Below, piece by piece: positions 17,869 to 26,474 of a stretch of DNA of 64,000 nucleotides. The notes beneath the pieces were generated by a model. That model was not told where the DNA came from, did not search any database, and was given only the letters and a program-made list of their open reading frames with translations. The stretch is from Hyphomicrobiales bacterium. GTDB lineage: Bacteria; Pseudomonadota; Alphaproteobacteria; Rhizobiales; Rhizobiaceae. The stretch lies in assembly GCA_900470195.1 (NCBI GenBank), contig UEIJ01000027.1:19725-83724 (forward strand). The letters run 5' to 3'. Within the stretch, counting starts at the first letter, position 1. Each line of letters starts with the position of its first letter. Made by a program: the position numbers and the translations under genes.

Positions 17869-19563
17869 CTACGCAATGCCTCCATCGATATAAACTTTCC
17901 GCGCAAGGGACCGGGCGAGCTTGCCCGAGGACGTATAAGGAAGTGTCTTTGGTGGCACGGTGACAATTTGAGCATGCAACCCAAATGATGAGCTTATGCT
18001 TCCCTTCACCTTCTTCAAGACGAGATTTTTCTTGTCTAAAAGAGTATATGGCAATTCGATCAGAATGACGATTTCAGTTTCGGAATCCAGCTCTACGGAA
18101 AACGCGGCCGCACGCGTCAGTATTGACCCGGAAGCATCAACAGCTGCCAATTCAAGATCTTGGGGCCAGATATTACGACCGTTATGGATTATCATCTCTT
18201 TGGACCGGCCCGTTATGACGACTTGTCCGTCAATGAGATAGCCGAGATCTCCTGTATCCAGAAAACCATCTGCGCTCGCAGGCGAGGCCTGAGCCGGCCC
18301 TTCACTGATATAACCCGACATAATACTGGGTCCTCGGATGAGCACGTGGCCGAGATGCCGATCGGGAAGAGGCTCCTGCTGGTCATTAGTCACAATTAAA
18401 TCATGACCGGGCAATGGCCGACCACAAATCACAAATGTCTTCAACGCGTCGGAGGGATCATCAGGATTTGCTGGAGTGGCTATATTTTTGTCCTCCAGTA
18501 TTCTTCTGTTTACGTGATCTGTCCGCAATCCTCGCGAGAAGCTCACCATCAGCGTAGACTCCGCCATCCCGTAACTGGGCACAAATCTGGCCGGGTCAAA
18601 TCCCACCGACGCCATCGTTTCACCAAAAGACCTTAGAATATCGTGGTGGATCATGTCGCCTCCTACACCAGCGATCCTCAGGGCAGAGAGATCAATCGCT
18701 GGTCTGGAAAGCAGGAAACGTTGTTCAGCCAGTCTGTAAGCGAACGGCGGAGCATAAGTAATGGTGGACCTGTTACGCGACATGAGCTCCAGCCAAAGAG
18801 CGGGCCGTCTCGCGAAGGTTGACGGTGAAATATAGTCCGCCGAAATCCGGGCAAAGAGTGGCGCAAGAGAAAAACCTGCCAGTCCCATGTCGTGATAAAG
18901 GGGTAACCACGAGAATGCGCGATCCAAATGCTCTATTCGAATACACTCCTCAAGCATGCCCTTTATGTTATTTGCCAAGGCGGCTTGCGAGATCGCAATG
19001 CCTTTTGGTTCAGCGGTCGAGCCCGACGAGAACTGGATATAGGCAAGTTCATCCTTTTGCAGCGGTTCGGGCGGTTGATTTCCGGCGCCTGTTTGGACAG
19101 CTGTAAACGAAATGGGAGGTATACCCGCTTCGCGTTCCAGTTGCTCCGATATGCTTGCAAGATTATCGGGCAGGCAGATCACCGAGGCATGAGCCGTCCT
19201 CGCAAGCAAAGAGATGCGTGAAATATAGGTGGATTTTCCTCCAAGATAGATGGTGTGCGGAAGAGGGCAGGGGACCAGCCCGGCATATTGGCAACCGTAA
19301 AAAATGAAGAAAAACTCAGGGCAAGTTTCGGCAGCAATGGCAACCCGGTCTCCCCGAGAAAGACCCAGGGATCGCAATGCCTGCCCCATTTTGATGGCTT
19401 CTTCGCGCAAGCTTTTGTATGTAAATGCGTGTTCCAATTCCCCCTTTTGGTTGTAAATACGGACATCGTTATCTGTCTGCGCGGCTAAATCGAGAGCTTC
19501 CGCGACGGTCCCAAAACTGCCGAAGGAAAGGACAAACGGAGCGCCGGTTCTTTTAGTCCGCAA
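17869..19563 (-). CDS. Fatty-acyl-AMP ligase (FAAL-like adenylate-forming enzyme)
   Basis: A 564-residue member of the ANL superfamily, FAAL subgroup. It activates a fatty (or other carboxylic) acid as acyl-AMP and loads it on an acyl carrier protein instead of CoA. Visible motifs: A3 loop FSSGSTAEPKG (178-188), the FAAL-typical WLPLYHDMGL (219-228), AYGMAES-like SYGMAES, and catalytic K548 in SSGKLAR. The start is TTG at 19563, supported by AGGAGG 8 bases upstream; there is no in-frame ATG nearby. It is the last gene of the leftward operon SapC-GNAT-ACP-P450-FAAL, so the ACP two genes upstream is the obvious acceptor. Confidence 0.88.
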   Translation of the reverse strand: MRTKRTGAPFVLSFGSFGTVAEALDLAAQTDNDVRIYNQKGELEHAFTYKSLREEAIKMGQALRSLGLSRGDRVAIAAETCPEFFFIFYGCQYAGLVPCPLPHTIYLGGKSTYISRISLLARTAHASVICLPDNLASISEQLEREAGIPPISFTAVQTGAGNQPPEPLQKDELAYIQFSSGSTAEPKGIAISQAALANNIKGMLEECIRIEHLDRAFSWLPLYHDMGLAGFSLAPLFARISADYISPSTFARRPALWLELMSRNRSTITYAPPFAYRLAEQRFLLSRPAIDLSALRIAGVGGDMIHHDILRSFGETMASVGFDPARFVPSYGMAESTLMVSFSRGLRTDHVNRRILEDKNIATPANPDDPSDALKTFVICGRPLPGHDLIVTNDQQEPLPDRHLGHVLIRGPSIMSGYISEGPAQASPASADGFLDTGDLGYLIDGQVVITGRSKEMIIHNGRNIWPQDLELAAVDASGSILTRAAAFSVELDSETEIVILIELPYTLLDKKNLVLKKVKGSISSSFGLHAQIVTVPPKTLPYTSSGKLARSLARKVYIDGGIA

Positions 19564-19618
19564 TCAAATAGCCTCCTTATACTACGCGCCCTGACCAAGG
19601 GCAGTCGTTTCTGCTCCT

Positions 19619-20902
19619 TTATGCTGTCATCGTATTCGCGCTGGATCTCTTCGCATCCAGCCAGTGAAAGCGTACCGGTTGTCCACCTTCCCGCAGCATC
19701 TGGGATTTCCAATGAAACACCGGAGGGGCATCGCTTGTCAGTTCCAGCCGAACCTTATCGAGAAAGACGCTCAGGAACGTGGTCACTTCAACCATTGCGA
19801 AATGTTTCCCTCCACAGATGCGTGGCCCGATGCTGAAGGCCATATTGCCGCCTGATATCTTCTGTTTTTTATGACTGTCGATATTCAGCGCCCATGGGTC
19901 GGCTCTAAAACGCCTGTCGTGTTGAACTCCGATGAATGAAATCATGACATTCTGTCCGGCTTCAATGTTCTTGTCGCCGAGTTGGTCCGCATCAATCGCG
20001 TAGCGGGCTACGATAGGAGTCGGAGGATACAGCCGAAGCGTTTCGGATACGAATTGCGAAAGCGGCTCCAGCGACGATAGATCTTGCCAGCTTGGTTGCC
20101 GCGTAAGCCAGAAATTTTTGGCCAGAGAGCGTAGGCGCTCCTGTATGTCAGGATGTTTTGCCAGCAAATAACAAAGCCATCCCATCGCCGCAGCGGATGT
20201 TTCAGAGCCTGCTGCGATGAAAGCCATCAGCTCGTGTTCCAGAACGACGCGATCTTCCATTCTCCGATCAGCGTCCAGCAGGTCGTCGAGCAGCGATGTG
20301 CTGGGAGCGCGTCCGTCACGAAAGTAATGAAGCGCGTGCAACATTTTCTTGCGCAACTCGGTAAGCTGGAGGAGCCTTTCCCGGTAAAGTTTGCCCGTTC
20401 GTCCGTGAGGGACGAATGAATATTCAGAACCGTATTGCATCAATTGAGCCAGAAGTGAAAGATCGAGCTCGGTCTCTTCCAATTTGGCTCCAAAGAAGTT
20501 GTCGATCAGTACACTCGCCGTCATGGTTCGCAATATGTCATCGTCGAGCGTCTCACGCGAAAGGCTCTGCGCAACCAGACGATCAAGCGCGGCAAGTGCG
20601 TAGTTCCTGGCCAGACTAAAGGTCTTTTCCCGGTCGAATGTGTTGAAATAGGTCTGAGTTAATTGTCGCCTGATTTCCCAGGCGCGTCCGTCTTCCGAAA
20701 AACGGGACGCGCCAAGCATCTGGCGAAGCCAAGCCATGTTTTTTCGATAATTCTTGGCATTCCTGCGCAAAATATAATCGGCTTCTTCCAGTCGCTGGAT
20801 GATCAAAACGTCAACGCCACTGAGATTCCTTACAACGTTTTGCCCGTTATATTCCTCGGCCAGCTGATAAAGCTGCGCGCATATTTTCGAGGACGGATTC
20901 AT
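19619..20902 (-). CDS. Cytochrome P450, probable acyl-chain hydroxylase
   Basis: A soluble 427-residue P450. The I-helix is AGSETS (231-236), the K-helix is ETLR (287-290), and the heme loop FSIGPRICGG has the axial cysteine at C363. The I-helix carries Ser-Glu-Thr where many P450s have an acidic residue then Thr, consistent with oxygen activation. Its start overlaps the ACP stop by 4 bases (ATGA). In FAAL/ACP operons such P450s act on the ACP-bound acyl chain, as P450 BioI does; that substrate is inference. Redox partners (ferredoxin and reductase) are not in the window. Confidence 0.9.
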   Translation of the reverse strand: MNPSSKICAQLYQLAEEYNGQNVVRNLSGVDVLIIQRLEEADYILRRNAKNYRKNMAWLRQMLGASRFSEDGRAWEIRRQLTQTYFNTFDREKTFSLARNYALAALDRLVAQSLSRETLDDDILRTMTASVLIDNFFGAKLEETELDLSLLAQLMQYGSEYSFVPHGRTGKLYRERLLQLTELRKKMLHALHYFRDGRAPSTSLLDDLLDADRRMEDRVVLEHELMAFIAAGSETSAAAMGWLCYLLAKHPDIQERLRSLAKNFWLTRQPSWQDLSSLEPLSQFVSETLRLYPPTPIVARYAIDADQLGDKNIEAGQNVMISFIGVQHDRRFRADPWALNIDSHKKQKISGGNMAFSIGPRICGGKHFAMVEVTTFLSVFLDKVRLELTSDAPPVFHWKSQMLREGGQPVRFHWLDAKRSSANTMTA

Positions 20903-21144
20903 GACTGTCGATTCTGAAGCAGCTGCGCCAGATCTTTCACCGACCGCATCTCAAGCAATTCTACCGGATCGACCTCATGGCCAAGGCTCTTTTCTATCTC
21001 CAGGACAATTAATTCGAACGTCAGACTGTCCAGCTCTCCGAGAGAACTGATGTCTGCATCTGTCTGAATGCTTTCCTTTGGGATGAAGAGACACCCAGAA
21101 AGTATATCTTTGGCTCGTTCTACATAATCGACGGTCGTGTCCAT
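20899..21144 (-). CDS. Acyl carrier protein
   Basis: An 81-residue acyl carrier protein with the phosphopantetheine serine at S40 in the motif ELDSLTFELI, and the usual four-helix acidic pattern. ATG at 21144 lies one base after the GNAT stop, so it is translationally coupled. It is distinct from a housekeeping AcpP in sequence and context and most likely receives the chain activated by the FAAL two genes downstream and presents it to the P450. Confidence 0.9.
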   Translation of the reverse strand: MDTTVDYVERAKDILSGCLFIPKESIQTDADISSLGELDSLTFELIVLEIEKSLGHEVDPVELLEMRSVKDLAQLLQNRQS

Positions 21145-21145
21145 A

Positions 21146-21808
21146 TTATTGTTTCCGAACAACTGCATTAGGCGCAACGCGGTGAGGTTCTTTTCCTCCA
21201 CGCGCATATTTATATGATGCAAAGAGAAGTATATCGAGGCGCTTTCCGTCCGATGTGCGGCACTCCTGTTTTAAATGGCCTTCAAGTTCAAATCGCGGGT
21301 TGTTCTTGAAGTTGAAGAGCATTGCATAGTTCCTCGCCAGAATACGCGCGGTAAATTTTTCGATGTCCCGTGTTTCGTAAAAATGATCAATAACGGCATC
21401 TATCGTGGACCACAGTACGTGCTTTCCCAAGTAGTGCTTATCGCCGATCCCGGTTGTGATACTGCCGATCTTGTGATGTCGATTTACGTCGATTGTGTAA
21501 AAGCCAACGAGGGCGTCGCCCGCAAATATTCCGAGAAAATAATTATGGAGGTTATCGAAGCGTGAGACAAAAGATATCAGACTTTCCAAAGTGAAATTGA
21601 GGTTCTCGAGATTAAGGCCGCGCAGCATCTCAGCTTTATTGAACCACCCGAGAAACTCATCTGTGACATCCCGGGGTAAGAGTGTGCGGACGATGTAGCC
21701 GTTAGTCTCCAGATTGATGCTGTTATCAATCTGCTTTTCGCCCGGTGCCGGGGGAGCCTTTTGCAACGGTATAATGACCGGGCGTTTCGGGATAGAAAGA
21801 ACCACCAT
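21146..21808 (-). CDS. GNAT-family acyltransferase
   Basis: A 220-residue protein of the GCN5-related acyltransferase fold (RimJ/RimL-like), with the nucleotide/pantetheine-binding turn around YLGKHV and the typical C-terminal strand region FELEGHLKQECR. ATG at 21808 overlaps the SapC stop (TAATG) and follows GGGAGAGG. In this operon it could transfer the ACP-bound, P450-modified acyl group to an amine. Whether the acceptor is a small amine, a peptide or a protein lysine cannot be told from the sequence. Simple acetylation is the alternative. Confidence 0.75.
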   Translation of the reverse strand: MVVLSIPKRPVIIPLQKAPPAPGEKQIDNSINLETNGYIVRTLLPRDVTDEFLGWFNKAEMLRGLNLENLNFTLESLISFVSRFDNLHNYFLGIFAGDALVGFYTIDVNRHHKIGSITTGIGDKHYLGKHVLWSTIDAVIDHFYETRDIEKFTARILARNYAMLFNFKNNPRFELEGHLKQECRTSDGKRLDILLFASYKYARGGKEPHRVAPNAVVRKQ

Positions 21809-22572
21809 TAACCTCTCCCTGTCTGTTGAGGGGCCGCCGCGTTGGCAGGCAAGGCCCACTGTGACCAGATTTTTTGAGACAGAAGAACAACACTCGCGAC
21901 ATCGAGCCATCCGGAGCGAAACCAACCCGCTATTGTCTCAACTGGGAGCGAACGATAGGCGGGCTCGTTGATGGCCAGAAGCCGAGCTGCCGTCGCATTC
22001 TGGCCCGCTGGGCCCACAAACTGCACCAAGCTTTGCGTTAGCACACCGCTGTCTCGCAGCAAGCTGGCGAACTCTGCTCCAACTATTCCGTCATGATATC
22101 GTTGCTGCGCAGCGGATGCAATTTCACGCAGAAGCGGGGTCGGGTTTCCTGCGCTATCAAACAAGCGGATGTTTTTGTGCGAATCTGCATTTGGGATGAT
22201 GGCCTGACAATCCATGTCAGCAATCAGGACACCATTGTCCTGATCAGGCAGTTTTTCCAATGTGAAAGGATAGAGCTGCAAAGTCCTTGGGATGTAATGA
22301 CCGGGCAACCATTGACCGTCTTTTTGCACAAAGGCATTCACCCTTCCGGAAAGGCTCATTATGGCAACAGGAACGACGTTATCGTTTTCCAGGAAAAGTA
22401 CGGGATAGTGTTTTGCCGCCAATGGAATTTCATTGAAACCTAACGGGACGACCGCGATTTCCTTAGCGAAATCAAAATTTTGCTTTTTAAGAAAGCCATA
22501 ATCACGATGGGTTTCTGCACATATTATACATGGTTTGCGAAAAAGAAGTGTTTGGGTTGATTGCACCATCAT
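21808..22572 (-). CDS. SapC-family protein
   Basis: A 254-residue protein of the SapC family (named from the Campylobacter surface-layer locus; biochemical role unknown). Family signs: an N-terminal region ending in HYPVLFLE, followed by the segment FVQKDGQWLPGHYIPRTLQ and a C-terminal domain with DMDCQAI. It is the first gene of the leftward FAAL/P450 operon and diverges from the autotransporter at 22832. The start is unclear: ATGs at 22572 and 22569 and a GTG at 22578 all lack a strong ribosome site; I give 22572. Confidence 0.7.
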   Translation of the reverse strand: MMVQSTQTLLFRKPCIICAETHRDYGFLKKQNFDFAKEIAVVPLGFNEIPLAAKHYPVLFLENDNVVPVAIMSLSGRVNAFVQKDGQWLPGHYIPRTLQLYPFTLEKLPDQDNGVLIADMDCQAIIPNADSHKNIRLFDSAGNPTPLLREIASAAQQRYHDGIVGAEFASLLRDSGVLTQSLVQFVGPAGQNATAARLLAINEPAYRSLPVETIAGWFRSGWLDVASVVLLSQKIWSQWALPANAAAPQQTGRG

Positions 22573-22831
22573 ATCCACTTCATCATCTAGCGCATATTTT
22601 TTAGCATTTACTGGAAGTCTTTGAAATGGAATGTTTCTTCATCGAGATTTGACCTTCCGATGGATGTAATCGAAGAAGAATGTGTCGGCGCAGAAACACA
22701 CTAAATGACGATATCTCCGTTTATTAGAGTTTGTAAATATTATATGTTTATTTTTTAGGATATTCTATTATTATGGCCGCAAAATGGGATTTTTCAATTG
22801 AGGTGAATTCTACGCAAACGGAGCTCTGCCA
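22573..22831. promoter_or_regulatory. AT-rich divergent promoter region, SapC operon / autotransporter
   Basis: About 260 bp, clearly more AT-rich than the flanking coding sequence, with long A/T runs near 22735-22790. It must carry the promoters of both the leftward FAAL/P450 operon and the rightward autotransporter. No operator palindrome stands out. Confidence 0.5.
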
Positions 22832-25800
22832 ATGAGGGAAGGCATCGTCGTTGCAGGGGGGGAAGGCTACTCTACAGTACGTGGTATAAAGCAGCGGCTG
22901 ACTGCTTCCGTTGCGTTAATTCTATTCACTATCGATCCAATTTCTGGTGCTTATGCCAATGATTGGATCGGACCGCCTGACGGCGACTTCTTTCTAAACG
23001 GCAATTGGAGTGATGGCGCCGGGCCGCAAGGCGGGACGTCGGTGTTTGCCTCTGGGTCCGCCACCGGAACGATTGACTTGGCAAATCCCATCAATAGTTC
23101 GCTCGCGCGAATTATTGGAACCGGAGCCGGAAGCGATGCGTCCGTGGTCATTAATTTTCTGACGCAGGATTCAAATCCCGGCTCAATCGACCTGGGCGCA
23201 GGAAGTGGCCCCTTCTTGCTGGGCTCCAATGGTGCAAATGGATCTCTGACTCTGGTCCTGGATGGACCCACTCATATCGGCCTGTCCGCGGAGTCTTTTA
23301 TTATTGGCCAGAATGCTGGCAGCGCGGGTGTCCTGAACCTGATCGGAACGGGAAAAGAAACCGGTGTTCCGCCCGAAGGGCCTCTTGAACTTGGCTATTC
23401 CTGCTATTCCTGCGCTCCGATGTTCAACTTTTCGAATGGAGCAATAGTAATCGGGTCCGAGGAAGGAACCGGCACGGTGAATGTTCAGGGGGCGTCTCTG
23501 GGCATTGGAGCTTATGGCCTGGCGATCGGCGACGGTGTTAGTAGCAATGGCACTCTCAATGTGCTTGCCGGGGGGAAGCTGGGTGATAATTATACAGGCG
23601 TCGGTGGCACCGTGGTCATTGGTAATAATGGAGGCGCGGGGCAACTGAACGTTGACGGGACCACTGCAACAAACAGAAATGAGGCGCCTATAGCCCTGCT
23701 GAACAGGGGATTTACCATCGGCAACGGCGCGGGCAGCGTGGGCTCAGCGAACATACTATCGCGGGGGAAGGTACATAGCTTTATCAACTACAGCCTTGCA
23801 AACGATCCGTCCCTGACCCGTGAAGAACTGGATACCCGCGTTGGCGTCGATGGAGGCAGCGGTCGTATTTTCGTATCTGGGGCAGGGTCGGTATGGTATC
23901 AGTCCGGCGTTGCCCAAAGCTATATTGGCGGAGCGGGTACTGTTGCAACAGATCCTGGGGTTTTGAGGGTTGGGCAAAGTGGTCGCGGGGAAGTGTCCAT
24001 CGCCGATCAGGGGTTGGTGAGAATTGGTTCTGCCACCATTCTCGGGCAGGATCTTTACGAGGCCGATCGGTATCGCAACGTCTATGAGCTGCAAGATCAC
24101 GTTTCCACGGGCACTCTCATTCTTGGTGCTGAAAGCTCCGGTACCGGCGTCTTGAGCATCGGCGGTGCACAGGGGCAGCCTGCAATGGCACCGGGGCGCC
24201 TGATGGCAAAGACGGTCGAGTTTGGAAATGGTTCTGGTCTCATTCGGTTCAACCACACCGATATGAATTATGTCTTCGACATATTTACCGATGATTTTTT
24301 TGGTATTTCCCACGGTGATGTAAACATCGCCCTTGTTGGAGCGGGAACTATTGAGGCTGCTGCAGGCCGTACTTTGTTGAACAATGACCATACCGAATTT
24401 ACAGGAACCCTGCAGCCGAGCAGCGGCATTCTCCAAGTCAATGGGGATATTTCCACCGCCTCAGCGAATGTTCTGTCAGGCGGCGTGCTGGAGGGGGTCG
24501 GTATCGTAGGAGACACCAATAATGCTGGTGTAATTGCGCCCGGAAGAACGCCGACTGGAGCACAAGGCAGGTTGGACTCAATTGGAACTCTGACCATTGC
24601 AGGAAACTATAATGGAGCAAACGGAATAGTTGCCATAGACGCCGTACTTGGCGACGACAGTTCGCTGACCGATATGCTGGTAATCAACGGCAACACGGCG
24701 GGTTCCGGTCGGGTAAAGGTGACAAATGTGGACGGCCCCGGTGCTCTTACAAATGAAGGCATCAAGATCATCGAGGTCGGCGGAAATTCATCGGCCTTAT
24801 TTACCCTCTTGGGAGATTATACTTATGAGGGCCAGCAGGCCGTTGTTGGCGGAGCGTATGCCTACCGACTTTATCAGGGTGGTGTATCGACGCCGAGTGA
24901 CGGTGGCTGGTATCTTCGCTCTGTCTTGAAGCCTATTGAACCTGAGCCTGGCCCCGGGGGGGAACCTGAGCCCGAGCCGGAACCTCTCTATCAGGCAGGT
25001 GTGCCGACCTATGAAGCCTATCCGCAGTTTCTGTTGGGGCTGAACGGCCTGCCGACATTGCAACAGCGTGTGGGCAATCGTTACTGGAGCAATTCTGGCA
25101 ACGTCATGTTGTCCGAGGGGGCAGACCCGGTCGGTTCGCCCTATGCTCCCCCCGAGGAAGCGGGCGTATCCATTGAGAATAATGGTATCTGGGGACGACT
25201 TGAAGGCGCTCATTCCAAATTTGAGCCTCGTTTCTCTCGGTCAGACACTGCTTATAGCTTCGACACCTTCCGTATGCAGGCCGGTATTGATGGCCTGTTT
25301 GCGGATAACGAAGACAGAAAGTTAATTGGAAGTCTGAGCGTGCATTATGTGCACGGCAAGGCTAAGACACGTTCTGTCCACGGCGATGGAGAGATATCGA
25401 CTGATGGCTATGGGTTAGGAACGTCGTTGACGTGGTATGGCAACAATGGCTTTTATGTCGATGGCCAAGCCCAGGTGACCTGGTATGACAGCGATCTCAA
25501 TTCCACTCTTGCCAATTTCGGATTGACTGATGGCAATGACGGATTTGGTTATGCGCTTTCACTGGAGAGCGGCAAGCGTATCGCACTAAGCGAAAATTGG
25601 TCAGCAACGCCGCAGGCCCAGTTGGTTTATTCTAACGTGGACTTTGATAGCTTCAGGGATGTTTTCGGTGCCAAGGTGATGTCTGATCGGGGTGACAGCC
25701 TGCAGGGCCGGATCGGCTTGAGCTTGGAGCGCCAAAACTCCTGGTACAATGCAAAGGGCCTCGTCAACCGGACCCATTTCTATGGAACCGGCAACCTGTA

Positions 25801-26017
25801 CTATGAGTTTCTGGACGGAACGAAGGTAGATGTCGCGGGCACGAGCTTTGCATCCGCAAATCAACGTCTGTGGGGTGGTGTCGGCTTTGGCGGCAGTTAC
25901 AATTGGGACAATGACAAGTATTCGATCTACGGCGAGGGCTCGATTAACACCAGCCTGACTGAATTCGCTGATAGTTATACCTATAAGGGTAATATAGGTC
26001 TTCGCGTGAAGTGGTAA
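22832..26017 (+). CDS. Large autotransporter adhesin (type Va secretion)
   Basis: A 1061-residue outer-membrane autotransporter. It has an extended N-terminal signal region (residues about 1-42, ending GAYAND), a passenger of repeated glycine/asparagine-rich beta-helix units (for example repeats of IVIGSEEGTGTVNV / FTIGNGAGSVGSAN type, about 60-690), a short Pro-Glu linker (EPEPGPGGEPEPEPEP, about 705-725), and a C-terminal barrel of about 270 residues ending GLRVKW. It resembles Brucella autotransporter adhesins of the pertactin/OmaA group. ATG has GGAG 8 bases upstream. It diverges from the FAAL/P450 operon; an IS630 remnant follows. Confidence 0.92.
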   Translation: MREGIVVAGGEGYSTVRGIKQRLTASVALILFTIDPISGAYANDWIGPPDGDFFLNGNWSDGAGPQGGTSVFASGSATGTIDLANPINSSLARIIGTGAGSDASVVINFLTQDSNPGSIDLGAGSGPFLLGSNGANGSLTLVLDGPTHIGLSAESFIIGQNAGSAGVLNLIGTGKETGVPPEGPLELGYSCYSCAPMFNFSNGAIVIGSEEGTGTVNVQGASLGIGAYGLAIGDGVSSNGTLNVLAGGKLGDNYTGVGGTVVIGNNGGAGQLNVDGTTATNRNEAPIALLNRGFTIGNGAGSVGSANILSRGKVHSFINYSLANDPSLTREELDTRVGVDGGSGRIFVSGAGSVWYQSGVAQSYIGGAGTVATDPGVLRVGQSGRGEVSIADQGLVRIGSATILGQDLYEADRYRNVYELQDHVSTGTLILGAESSGTGVLSIGGAQGQPAMAPGRLMAKTVEFGNGSGLIRFNHTDMNYVFDIFTDDFFGISHGDVNIALVGAGTIEAAAGRTLLNNDHTEFTGTLQPSSGILQVNGDISTASANVLSGGVLEGVGIVGDTNNAGVIAPGRTPTGAQGRLDSIGTLTIAGNYNGANGIVAIDAVLGDDSSLTDMLVINGNTAGSGRVKVTNVDGPGALTNEGIKIIEVGGNSSALFTLLGDYTYEGQQAVVGGAYAYRLYQGGVSTPSDGGWYLRSVLKPIEPEPGPGGEPEPEPEPLYQAGVPTYEAYPQFLLGLNGLPTLQQRVGNRYWSNSGNVMLSEGADPVGSPYAPPEEAGVSIENNGIWGRLEGAHSKFEPRFSRSDTAYSFDTFRMQAGIDGLFADNEDRKLIGSLSVHYVHGKAKTRSVHGDGEISTDGYGLGTSLTWYGNNGFYVDGQAQVTWYDSDLNSTLANFGLTDGNDGFGYALSLESGKRIALSENWSATPQAQLVYSNVDFDSFRDVFGAKVMSDRGDSLQGRIGLSLERQNSWYNAKGLVNRTHFYGTGNLYYEFLDGTKVDVAGTSFASANQRLWGGVGFGGSYNWDNDKYSIYGEGSINTSLTEFADSYTYKGNIGLRVKW

Positions 26018-26149
26018 CAGGATAAAGTTAGAAACGTTCATCTTTGCATGTCAAAGGTGCTTAGACCGTTTTCCTATCTGAATAAATCGGAATGGCGTTA
26101 CAAATTTCTGTGGTATCGTTATCAGCAAGTCGAGGTCACACTTCTTGGT

Positions 26150-26354
26150 CGGGCACGACCGGGCGCGCAAGAGCAGACTGGCTATGCAGTAGGGCAAAAC
26201 TGTCCTGATCTTTTGGAAATGCACCAGTCCAGGTTCGACAAAACAACTCGATCTTGATCCTGCACGGCTGGTTTTTATCGACGAAACACGGACCGCAACA
26301 AATATGGCGTGTTCACACGGGCGCTGCCTCCAGCCTTCTTTACCTGGAAGCTAA
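26150..26354 (+). pseudogene. Remnant of an IS630-family transposase
   Basis: Frame 26247-26354 translates to LDLDPARLVFIDE(T), then TATNMACSHGRC, the unmistakable catalytic-D segment of IS630-type transposases, and ends at TAA. The preceding 100 bases in another frame carry the related stretch EQ...CPDLLEMHQSRFDK, so the remnant is frameshifted. Neither the N-terminus, the remaining catalytic residues nor terminal repeats are visible. The rest of the 26018-26474 gap shows nothing else I can support. Confidence 0.75.
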
Positions 26355-26474
26355 AAATGCTCTTGCATTCTGCGGATGCAATTCAGCATGAAAGGGAAAT
26401 ATCTTATAAGTAGATTCGACTATTGAGATATGGCATGCGGTTGTTTCCAGAAAAGTATTTTATCGATATTTTTA

